Source: Methanofollis sp. (GTDB lineage Archaea; Halobacteriota; Methanomicrobia; Methanomicrobiales; Methanofollaceae). Taken from it: a stretch of 6,756 nucleotides of DNA. This document shows positions 1 to 4,929 of this stretch, in pieces. The stretch lies in NCBI GenBank assembly GCA_028696365.1, contig JAQVHG010000119.1, forward strand, positions 1 through 6,756, written 5' to 3'. Positions within the stretch are counted from its first letter, which is position 1; the number at the start of each line of letters is the position of its first letter. The position numbers were made by a program, and so were the translations under genes. The notes below the pieces were generated by a model. That model saw nothing but the letters and a program-made list of their open reading frames with translations, did no database searches and had not been told where the DNA came from.

Positions 1-222
1 GATGATCTCGGCCTGGAGCGGCTCGATATAGACTTTCTCGGCCATCTCGGGGTCGGTCTGGATGGTCGCCGGGTTGGAGTTGACCAGGACCACCTCGACC
101 CCCTCCTCGCGAAGGGCGCGGCAGGCCTGGGAGCCTGAGAAGTCGAACTCCGCCGCCTGCCCGATCTGGATGGGGCCCGAGCCGATGAGCAGCGCCTTCT
201 TGATCTGTGGATTGCGCGGCAT
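1..222 (-). CDS. carB: Carbamoyl-phosphate synthase large subunit, N-terminal fragment
   Basis: The large subunit takes ammonia from CarA and, with bicarbonate and two ATP, makes carbamoyl phosphate for pyrimidine and arginine synthesis in the cytoplasm. Reading the minus strand from the ATG at 222 gives 74 codons open to the window edge. They show the typical start of the first ATP-grasp half: MPRNPQIKKALLIGSGPIQI at residues 1-20, then GQAAEFDFSGSQACRALREE, VVLVNSNPATIQTDPEMA and VYIEPL. The GSGPIxIGQAxEFDxSGxQA block is a family hallmark. The start is fixed by an AGGAGG ribosome-binding site at 231-236 and by the one-base TGATG overlap with carA, which implies translational coupling. The family protein is usually about 1,050-1,080 residues, so about 93% lies outside the window. 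Methanogens sometimes have carB split into two genes; that cannot be judged here. Confidence 0.97.
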   Translation of the reverse strand, partial: MPRNPQIKKALLIGSGPIQIGQAAEFDFSGSQACRALREEGVEVVLVNSNPATIQTDPEMAEKVYIEPLQAEII

Positions 223-1277
223 CAGGCAATCCTCCTGTACATCAGATCAAAGATAGGACGTTCTGTGTCGTGCGGCCCGCCGTGGGCTTCGGGGTGGAAC
301 TGGACGCAGAAGAGATTGAGGTCCTCGTCACAGAACCCTTCGAGGCTGCCGTCGTTGACGTTCTCGTAGACGACCTGGCACCCTTCAGGGAGTGTCTCGG
401 CGTCCACCGCAAACCCGTGGTTCTGCGTGGTGATGTAGATCTGTCCGTCCATGTGCCTGACCGGCTGGTTTGAGCCGCGGTGCCCGAACTTCATCTTGTA
501 GGTCTCGCCGCCGAGGGCGAGGGCGGCCACCTGGTTGCCCATGCAGATCCCAAAGACCGGCAGGTCGCCAAGGTAGTGTTTCACGGCGTTGATGGCGCCG
601 GTCGCCCGCTGCGGATCCCCTGGCCCATTGGAGATGAAGAGGGCCTCGGGCTCGCATGCGTCGATCTCTGCGGGCGTGGCGTCGTGCGGGAAGAGGTAGA
701 GGTCCGCGCCGCGCCTGGCAAGGCTGATCACCATGTTCTTCTTGATCCCGAGGTCCATGATCGCGATCCGCTTGCCCTTGCCAGGGAGGTGGAGGGGTTC
801 GTCACAGGAGACCTGCGGGATCAGGTCGGTCGCCGCGATGTCGGGGGCGGCGCGGGCCATCCGCACCGCTTCCTCGCCGTCGTCGCTCCCGACGATGAGG
901 GCGGCCCGCATCGTCCCGTGTTCTCTTGTCTTGATTGTGAGTCGCCGGGTGTCAACGCCGGTGATGCCAAAAAGATTGTGTTCTTCAAAATAGTCAGGGA
1001 GTGAGGGAAGAGATGCCGGATGGGTGCATACTTCCCGTGTAATGCACCCAAGGGCACACACCTCCGGACCCTGAAAATTATCATGGTCTACGCCATAATT
1101 GCCGATGAGAGGATAGGTGAACATGAGGAGCTGCCCCGCATAACTCGGGTCAGTCAGCGCTTCCATGTACCCGGTCATCTGCGTGCTGAAGACCAGTTCC
1201 CCGGAACAGGAGCCTTCAACACCAAATCCCTCTCCGACAACGAATTCGCCGTCTTCAAGACCCAGAACCGCCTTCAT
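222..1277 (-). CDS. carA: Carbamoyl-phosphate synthase small subunit (glutaminase)
   Basis: CarA hydrolyses glutamine and channels the ammonia to CarB. The 351-residue protein has the CarA-specific N-terminal domain at about 1-160, with GELVFSTQMTGYMEALTDPSY near 26-46, FTYPLIGNYG at 53-62 and FGITGVDTRRL at 103-113. The class I glutamine amidotransferase domain is at about 168-351. The nucleophile elbow reads FGICMGNQ, putting the catalytic Cys at 245; His328 and Glu330 in QFHPEA complete the triad. ISNGPGDP (215-222) and TTQNHGFAV (283-291) are also conserved. The elbow has Met-Gly-Asn where bacterial CarA usually has Leu-Gly-His; I believe this is common in archaeal proteins and not a defect. 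Length fits the archaeal norm (E. coli CarA is 382). The ATG at 1277 is preceded by a weak GGTAAT ribosome-binding site, and the stop overlaps the carB start by one base. Confidence 0.97.
   Translation of the reverse strand: MKAVLGLEDGEFVVGEGFGVEGSCSGELVFSTQMTGYMEALTDPSYAGQLLMFTYPLIGNYGVDHDNFQGPEVCALGCITREVCTHPASLPSLPDYFEEHNLFGITGVDTRRLTIKTREHGTMRAALIVGSDDGEEAVRMARAAPDIAATDLIPQVSCDEPLHLPGKGKRIAIMDLGIKKNMVISLARRGADLYLFPHDATPAEIDACEPEALFISNGPGDPQRATGAINAVKHYLGDLPVFGICMGNQVAALALGGETYKMKFGHRGSNQPVRHMDGQIYITTQNHGFAVDAETLPEGCQVVYENVNDGSLEGFCDEDLNLFCVQFHPEAHGGPHDTERPIFDLMYRRIA
231..236 (-). promoter_or_regulatory. Ribosome-binding site of carB inside the carA 3' end
   Basis: On the minus strand AGGAGG lies eight bases before the carB ATG at 222, inside the last codons of carA. 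It is complementary to the CCUCCU at the 3' end of 16S rRNA and settles the carB start. Together with the TGATG stop/start overlap it suggests that CarA and CarB are made in fixed proportion from one transcript. Confidence 0.85.
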
Positions 1278-1314
1278 TGAATTACCATATTTAATGCGCC
1301 ATGCACCTTTTTAA
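1278..1314 (-). promoter_or_regulatory. Probable carAB promoter with short leader
   Basis: On the minus strand TTAAAAA (1308-1314) lies 31-37 bases before the carA ATG, the right place for an archaeal TATA box with a leader of only about 5-10 bases. A second AT-rich run, ATTAAATATGG (1286-1296), is too close to the start codon to be the TATA box of this ATG unless transcription begins inside the gene. GGTAAT just before the ATG may act as a weak ribosome-binding site. No leader peptide, attenuator hairpin or riboswitch is seen. Confidence 0.45.
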
Positions 1315-1340
1315 CATGTGGGGATCGCCCACTTGGGAGG

Positions 1341-1358
1341 GCGAGAAGGGTTATATTG
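1341..1358 (+). promoter_or_regulatory. Probable promoter of the iron-sulfur flavoprotein gene
   Basis: GCGAGAAGGG followed by TTATATTG (1351-1358) fits a purine-rich BRE plus TATA box. Transcription would start near 1380, about ten bases before the ATG at 1390. This argues against the upstream in-frame GTG at 1318, which would lie before the promoter. The box is back to back with the carA promoter, so the two transcription units diverge from a 112-bp region. Confidence 0.55.
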
Positions 1359-1389
1359 TGGGGGTGCTTTTCTCGCCGTGGGAAGAGGA

Positions 1390-2292
1390 ATGACCGAGGC
1401 AGAATTCCTGAGATCGGCGGAGGTTGAGGTGAAAGGGGAGAGGTGCGAACTTCTCCTCTATAGCGAAGATTTTTCTGGGGTGTTCCCAGGCATGATACGC
1501 TATACCGTGGAGTTGCGCGCTGCCGGGGAGGTGGTGTACGCCTACCACACCAACACCTACGAGTATCCCCCTGGTGGTATACAGACCGCACACAACGTCG
1601 CCATGACCGCCTATTTCCGCCTGAAAGAGGAACTTCCCCGGACGCCCGACACGTTCCTCCTCCACCCGCCCGAGCCCTCTCTACCCACTGGACAGCCGCG
1701 CGCCCCTGTGGCAGAGGTAGTGGTTCTCCAGGGGAGCCCGCGCTCGCACGGGAACTCGGCAGTTCTTGCGGGGTGGGTGGCGGACCGGTGCGGGAAGGCG
1801 GGGGTGCGCAGCGAGGTCGTCTCGCCCGACGGCCTTGGAGTGGAGTCCTGCACCGGGTGTTACCGGTGTTTCAATGCAGGGCGGTGCGTCATCGAGGACC
1901 AGATGGAGGAGGTGGTCCAGGCCCTGGACCGTGCGCGGCTCATCGTCGTCTGCACGCCGGTCTACACCGAGACCGTCCCGGCGGCGCTGAAGGCGGTCGT
2001 CGACCGGTGCCAGGCCCTCCGCGCCAGGCGGGCCCTTGCCGGGGTGCGGGACCGGGGACAGGCAGGTCTTCTCCTTGCAGTGGCCGGGCGAAAAGGACCA
2101 GAGCATTTTGAGTGTGTGCGGCGGGTCGTGAGGGCGTTCTTCACCTCTCTTGGGGTGCAAGCGGCAGGCGAGGTGCTCGTCGACGGGGTGGAAGATCTGA
2201 CCGATATCAGGACAGTGTCAGGATGGGAGGAGGAGGCAGAGAGGTGTCTCTCCAGGGCGCTGGAGGGGGTCAGGGCGCCGCCGCGCGTATAA
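1390..2292 (+). CDS. Iron-sulfur flavoprotein (Isf-like) with novel N-terminal domain
   Basis: The C-terminal two thirds (about 108-300) is an NADPH-dependent FMN reductase/flavodoxin-fold domain. VVVLQGSPRSHGNS (111-123) is the FMN phosphate-binding loop and TPVYTETVPAALKAVVDR (189-206) the second flavin-contacting stretch. Between them CTGCYRCFNAGRC places Cys154, 157, 160 and 166 in a CX2CX2CX5C pattern, matching the compact [4Fe-4S] motif (CX2CX2CX4-7C) of the Methanosarcina iron-sulfur flavoprotein. Family members pass electrons between ferredoxin-like donors and acceptors such as O2 or peroxide; the partner here is unknown. Residues 1-105 form a separate domain I do not recognise, rich in beta-strand-like stretches (EVEVKGERCELLLYSEDFSG, RYTVELRAAGEVVYAYHTNT), with a Pro-rich linker near 93-107. 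The protein is 300 residues against about 190-200 for plain Isf. The start at 1390 is chosen from the TATA position and a GGAAGAGG just upstream. No signal peptide or membrane segment. Confidence 0.85.
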   Translation: MTEAEFLRSAEVEVKGERCELLLYSEDFSGVFPGMIRYTVELRAAGEVVYAYHTNTYEYPPGGIQTAHNVAMTAYFRLKEELPRTPDTFLLHPPEPSLPTGQPRAPVAEVVVLQGSPRSHGNSAVLAGWVADRCGKAGVRSEVVSPDGLGVESCTGCYRCFNAGRCVIEDQMEEVVQALDRARLIVVCTPVYTETVPAALKAVVDRCQALRARRALAGVRDRGQAGLLLAVAGRKGPEHFECVRRVVRAFFTSLGVQAAGEVLVDGVEDLTDIRTVSGWEEEAERCLSRALEGVRAPPRV

Positions 2293-2310
2293 TGGCGAGT
2301 TTGTTTCAGG

Positions 2311-2350
2311 TGTCTGAAGATATGCTCATGACGTGAACACACTTCAGACA
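2311..2350. terminator. Hairpin 18 bases after the flavoprotein stop codon
   Basis: TGTCTGAAG (2311-2319) and CTTCAGACA (2342-2350) are perfect nine-base inverted arms around a 22-base loop. The position just after the stop at 2292 suggests a 3'-UTR stem or transcription terminator. There is no T-run after the second arm, so termination is uncertain; an operator-like protein site is the alternative. Confidence 0.35.
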
Positions 2351-2558
2351 TGCTGCAGGCCTATTCAGATAGACACCACGCGCTCACCCCCCCCCTGTGC
2401 GACTGATCAACGTGCCTTCACAGACTGCGCCAGAAGCTCTGTCCCAGGAGCCCTGCACTGTGATTGAAAGGTGAAGGCTGAGAGAACGATCCAGAAGAAC
2501 TTCGTGCCACCCTTGACATGGTCCTGATGTGGGCGGGGTTTTGGTGGCGGGCACACCC
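2351..2558. other. Gene-free stretch, no recognisable feature
   Basis: No ORF here has a convincing start, ribosome-binding site or family motif. A run of nine C bases is at 2387-2395. The minus-strand ORFs that cross this region run into the decayed repeat to the right and look spurious. The segment may be the far end of that repeat but I could not align it. Confidence 0.4.
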
Positions 2559-2820
2559 TCTCCAAAAATTTTGAACACGTCTGCCCTGCCCCAGGACTCT
2601 GGGATGAAAAATGATCCAGGAAGACACATTCGATGATCCAGTGAGAGAAATGCCATCCTCTCTCGATCGTGTGGCTGGAGTCCGAGGGGTTGCACGTCCT
2701 CCAGCAAGGAAAAACAGTTGAGAATATTTTATCCTTCAGGCGTGGCAACGTGTTAGGCTGGGGTACCTTCCCCTATTCTCCCCCGTCAGAGAGAGTCGTC
2801 AAGAATTTCTCTACAGATTC
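2559..2820 (-). repeat. Decayed copy of the GGCTCTGTAG-ended element (left limit uncertain)
   Basis: The right end, TCAAGAATTTCTCTACAGATTC in pieces at 2799-2820, resembles the TCAAGAGCATTTCTACAGAGCC end of the 3678-3916 copy. GACTCTGGGATGA near 2593-2605 and CAGGAAGACACATTCGATGA near 2617-2636 parallel GACTCTCGGGATGA and CGGGAAGGCACAATCAATAA of the copy ending at 5197. A damaged palindrome remains at 2674-2705, with seven-base arms GCTGGAG and CTCCAGC around AGTCCGAGGGGTTGCACG. CCAAAAATTTTGAACACG (2562-2579) recurs inverted in the element at 3917-4177. The orientation is opposite to the next element, which it abuts directly at 2820/2821. The left border is a guess. Confidence 0.45.
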
Positions 2821-3051
2821 GGCTTTGTAGAAACCCTCATAATAACTATCTCTGTGGGGGGCTTGCCGCCCCCCGGACCCCCTATCCAAAGATAGGCAGT
2901 GGATGGCAGTACACTCTTCATGGTCATTGATTGTGCCTTCCCGGCTCTATCTTCATCCTGGGGGTCCGGGGGCAAGCCCCCGGCGAGAAGATGGAGGAAG
3001 GTGGTTGAATCGCGTTTGTATCCAGAAGGGGCCAGGGGTTTCTACAGAGCC
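2821..3051 (+). repeat. MITE-like element, near-complete copy, 231 bp
   Basis: The ends are inverted: GGCTTTGTAGAAACCC on the left against GGGTTTCTACAGAGCC on the right (one mismatch in 16). Inside are two GC-rich hairpins. The first has arms GGGGGGC (2856-2862) and GCCCCCC (2868-2874). The second is CCGGGGGCAAGCCCCCGG (2966-2983). Between them is the conserved centre CTCTTCATGGTCATTGATTG (2917-2936), continuing TGCCTTCCCGGCTC. I use this copy as the plus orientation of the family. It has no coding capacity and no transposase, so any movement would need an enzyme encoded elsewhere. It ends nine bases after the stop codon of the neighbouring minus-strand gene, so its hairpins lie in that gene's 3' UTR and could terminate it. 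The bases ACAGAGCC are duplicated in tandem at the right border (3044-3059). Confidence 0.75.
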
Positions 3052-3060
3052 ACAGAGCCC

Positions 3061-3402
3061 TTAATTCAAAACTGCATCAATTTCTTTCTTTATCAGAGGC
3101 ACCGAGATCCGCCCAACCGGGGTCACCCGACCGTTGACCAGCACTATCGGAAGCGGGGGCTGGTGCTCCTCGACGATCTTCTTGACATACTCCGGCACCC
3201 CATCGTCGAGGAGTGTGAACTTCAGCGTGATCTGCCCTGGATACTCGGCCATGAGCCTGTCTTTGAGGGCATCGACCGCCTTCACCAGGTTCTCTGAGGG
3301 GGAGCAGGCCTGGAGGTCGCAGCTGCGCTGTTCATTGCAGGGAAACGGCCCGCAGGAGCCGTATGAAAACCCAATAATCTCGATCTCAGCATGATCAGCC
3401 AT
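3061..3402 (-). CDS. Small thioredoxin-fold-like protein with four cysteines
   Basis: The product is 113 residues and I cannot assign a named family with confidence. The predicted order is strand (EIEIIGF, 6-12), a Cys-rich loop, helix (ENLVKAVDALKDRLMAEY, 37-54), strand (ITLKFTLLDD), helix (VPEYVKKIVEEH), then LPIVLVNGRVTPVGRI (84-99) and a last helix. This is the layout of thioredoxin/glutaredoxin-like proteins, with Pro85 in the cis-proline position. Instead of CXXC, the active-site loop YGSCGPFPCNEQRSCDLQAC carries Cys17, 22, 28 and 33 (CX4CX5CX4C). That spacing could bind a metal or an Fe-S cluster, or form disulfides; the sequence does not decide. The start at 3402 is chosen because GTGATC directly precedes it and a TATA-like box lies about 30 bases upstream; the in-frame extension to 3474 adds an unconvincing Cys-rich leader. 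It is cytoplasmic, with no signal peptide. It is monocistronic, with repeat elements on both sides. Confidence 0.8.
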   Translation of the reverse strand: MADHAEIEIIGFSYGSCGPFPCNEQRSCDLQACSPSENLVKAVDALKDRLMAEYPGQITLKFTLLDDGVPEYVKKIVEEHQPPLPIVLVNGRVTPVGRISVPLIKKEIDAVLN

Positions 3403-3443
3403 GATCACTTGTTGGCGCCGGGCTGATATCAGTATTTGTTCGG
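3403..3443 (-). promoter_or_regulatory. Probable promoter and leader of the thioredoxin-like gene
   Basis: On the minus strand CCGAACAAATACT (3431-3443) resembles a BRE followed by a TATA box. It is 29-35 bases before the chosen ATG at 3402, giving a leader of only a few bases. GTGATC abuts the ATG and matches part of the GGTGATC anti-16S sequence, though the spacing is unusually tight. Confidence 0.4.
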
Positions 3444-3677
3444 TGCAGATGACGGGGCAATCACAGTGGAACACTTGTAATCACTCATGACGCGGAGGGA
3501 ACGCAACGCCTATGGCATAGGTGAAGGCCACCCTCAGCTCTCTCCTGAGTGTGCACTCTCATGGTCTTACCCTCATGGGAGAGCCATCGCTTTTCCCCTC
3601 TCGATCATACAGGGGTGCGGCCCTCAGCCACTTCTCATCTCAGGGTGGACGAACTGAGTGAGTCGAGAAGACCTGAG
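3444..3677. other. Gene-free stretch with two short palindromes
   Basis: No gene is supported here. CCTATGGCATAGG (3509-3521, six-base arms, one central base) and GAGTGTGCACTC (3547-3558, five-base arms) are short perfect inverted repeats about 110-160 bases upstream of the thioredoxin-like gene start. They could be protein-binding sites, but palindromes of this size also occur by chance. The segment ends at the repeat element starting at 3678. Confidence 0.3.
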
Positions 3678-3916
3678 GGCTCTGTAGAAACCCTCACCTC
3701 TTGTGTGGAGGAGACGAGTATCACTCGCCTTCCTACCCATTTGGCCGGGGGCTCTGCCCCCGGAACCCAGGAGGACTACGATAGAGGCGGGCCAGGAAGG
3801 CTGAATAGATGACCATAAAGAGAGTGCTGCCGTCCTCGACCTCTCATGTGGCGGGGGGTTCGGGGGGCGGCTAGCCCCCCGCCAGCGAGATTCATCAAGA
3901 GCATTTCTACAGAGCC
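3678..3916 (-). repeat. MITE-like element, near-complete copy in inverted orientation, 239 bp
   Basis: It starts GGCTCTGTAGAAACCCTCA and ends ATTTCTACAGAGCC, so the outer 13 bases are perfect inverted repeats. Read on the minus strand it is collinear with the copy at 2821-3051. It shows the same GGGGGGCTNGCCGCCCCCC palindrome, then a GGCAG...ACTCT stretch, the centre CTCTTTATGGTCATCTATTC, a CTTCC box, and the second palindrome CCGGGGGCTCTGCCCCCGG (3745-3763, eight-base stem, three-base loop). The other palindrome has nine-base arms GGCGGGGGG (3850-3858) and CCCCCCGCC (3875-3883). It is non-coding. The next element begins right after its last base. Confidence 0.75.
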
Positions 3917-4177
3917 GATGAGAGTTTCATGTCGTAGTTTTTTGGGAAGGTGACGAGGTAAGGCATGCGTATTCAAAATTTTTGGGGTTGTGTAGGTCCC
4001 CCCAGGCTCCCTGCTACATGATAGAGAGGGCGAGGGTGGCAAACGCACTTGTCATGTTTGTCTATTGCGTCTTCCAGTCCTCCAGGGGTCCGTGGGCAGT
4101 GCCCTCAGTGTGAGGAGGAGGGGAAGGCGAGTGACACATATTCTCTCCACACAATAGGCGAGGGTTTCTACAGAGCC
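3917..4177 (+). repeat. MITE-like element, variant copy with a degenerate left end
   Basis: The right part is clearly family sequence: GGGGAAGGCGAGTGACACAT (4120-4139), then TCTCTCCACACAATAGGCGA and GGGTTTCTACAGAGCC to 4177. It matches the reverse complement of the left part of the 3678 copy (GGCTCTGTAGAAACCCTCAC, CTTGTGTGGAGGAG, TCACTCGCCTTCC). The centre TCATGTTTGTCTATTGCGTC (4053-4072) aligns with TCATGGTCATTGATTGTGCC of the 2821 copy. Both palindromes are eroded (CCCCCCAGG near 3989-3997 and GGGGTCCGTGGGCAGTGCCC near 4085-4104). The left border is taken where the previous element ends; no clear inverted end is seen there. An extra segment contains TTCAAAATTTTTGG (3972-3985), shared inverted with 2561-2574. 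Confidence 0.6.
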
Positions 4178-4191
4178 GCAAAACCCATTTC

Positions 4192-4258
4192 GGAGAGTTC
4201 AAATCTCCTGCAATATACCTAACCATCAGTGCAGGCACTCAGCCTGCCCCGAGGTGAT
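4192..4258 (+). promoter_or_regulatory. Carbonic anhydrase promoter, leader hairpin and ribosome-binding site
   Basis: AATATACC (4212-4219) is a good TATA box, placing transcription start near 4240-4245. GAGGTGAT (4251-4258) is a strong ribosome-binding site six bases before the ATG. Two inverted repeats frame the promoter: GGAGA/TCTCC (4192-4196, 4204-4208), just upstream of the TATA box where an operator or BRE-overlapping site would sit, and GCAGGC/GCCTGC (4231-4236, 4242-4247, five-base loop) over the expected start site. They could be binding sites for a regulator or a leader stem; function is not shown. Confidence 0.55.
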
Positions 4259-4264
4259 TGAAAG

Positions 4265-4852
4265 ATGATCGAGAGATTTCTCGAAGGCAATAAGACCTTT
4301 ATTGAGGGTGAATTCACCGAGCACAATGAATATTATCAGGAACTTGCCACTGGCCAGAGCCCAACGGTACTCTGGATTGGGTGTTCAGACTCGAGGGTCG
4401 CCCCCGAGCGGATCACCGGGGCGCGGGCTGGCGAACTCTTTGTCCACCGCAACATCGGCAACATCGTCAGGGTGGGGGACTGGAACTTCGCTACCATCCT
4501 TGAGTACGCCGTCAAACACCTGAAGGTCCACGACATTGTGGTCTGCGGTCACTCAGACTGCGGAGCGATGAAGGCCCTTACCGCAGAAGGGGAGTCTGAC
4601 GAGGCTTACATCCCACTCTGGCTCTCCAATGCCGCAAGCGCCATGGCCGCCGTCGAGGCAAAGACCCCGCGGCCTGTAGATGCCGAGGGGATGAAAAAGT
4701 GGCGGCGTCTGGTTGAAGAGGAGAATGTCCATCTCCAACTTGAGAATCTCAGGACCTATCCGATCGTGCGTGATGCAGAGAAAGAGAAGAAGGTCGCTCT
4801 TCACGGTCTGTACTTCGACCTGGAGACCGGCGTGCTGGAAAAAATCACGTGA
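4265..4852 (+). CDS. Beta-class carbonic anhydrase (plant-type)
   Basis: The enzyme interconverts CO2 and bicarbonate at a zinc site. The 195-residue protein has all beta-class signatures: CSDSR at 40-44 gives the zinc ligand Cys40 and the Asp42/Arg44 pair; FVHRNIGNIV is at 59-68; CGHSDCGAM at 94-102 supplies zinc ligands His96 and Cys99. The C-terminal ENVHLQLENLRTYPIV (153-168) and LHGLYFDLETGVL (179-191) are the conserved final blocks of the plant-type clade. This differs from the shorter Cab-type beta enzyme of Methanobacterium. The start is fixed by GAGGTGAT six bases upstream and by the typical N-terminal MIERFLEGNKTF. There is no signal peptide, so it is cytoplasmic. It has its own promoter and a terminator right after the stop, so it is monocistronic. 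Likely roles are CO2 supply to methanogenesis or bicarbonate for carboxylases and CarAB; the choice is inference. Confidence 0.95.
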   Translation: MIERFLEGNKTFIEGEFTEHNEYYQELATGQSPTVLWIGCSDSRVAPERITGARAGELFVHRNIGNIVRVGDWNFATILEYAVKHLKVHDIVVCGHSDCGAMKALTAEGESDEAYIPLWLSNAASAMAAVEAKTPRPVDAEGMKKWRRLVEEENVHLQLENLRTYPIVRDAEKEKKVALHGLYFDLETGVLEKIT

Positions 4853-4869
4853 CCTGATCTAGGACCCTC

Positions 4870-4907
4870 CTGGATGATCAGGATATCATCCAGATTCAAT
4901 CTTTTTT
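4870..4907 (+). terminator. Hairpin plus T-run terminator after carbonic anhydrase
   Basis: CTGGATGAT (4870-4878) and ATCATCCAG (4885-4893) form a perfect nine-base stem with a six-base loop, followed by a six-T run at 4902-4907. It starts 18 bases after the stop codon. The T-run is the essential part of archaeal intrinsic termination, and the stem strengthens the call. Confidence 0.7.
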
Positions 4908-4929
4908 GGGTCGAGATACGCTCACACTT

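Noticed and set aside
1318..1389. In-frame GTG-initiated N-terminal extension of the flavoprotein (24 residues)
   Set aside because: It would start upstream of the TTATATTG box at 1351-1358, has no ribosome-binding site, and its Gly-rich sequence looks like translated promoter DNA.
2384..2748. Two overlapping minus-strand ORFs of 107 and 113 codons
   Set aside because: They run through the decayed repeat and its palindromes, lack ribosome-binding sites and show no domain. Such ORFs arise wherever this GC-rich repeat is free of stops.
2899..3297. Plus-strand ORF of 132 codons
   Set aside because: It begins inside a repeat element and continues antisense to the thioredoxin-like gene, so it is a shadow frame.
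3403..3474. Upstream 24-residue extension of the thioredoxin-like protein
   Set aside because: The first strand of the fold begins right after the ATG at 3402, a TATA-like box lies inside the extension, and the added residues show no family feature.
3745..3763. GC palindromes as stand-alone rho-independent terminators
   Set aside because: The stems are strong but no T-runs follow them, and they occur as paired internal parts of the repeat elements, so I describe them there.
3776..4048. Minus-strand ORF of 90 codons
   Set aside because: It spans the junction of two repeat elements and includes both palindromes; there is no ribosome-binding site or recognisable motif.
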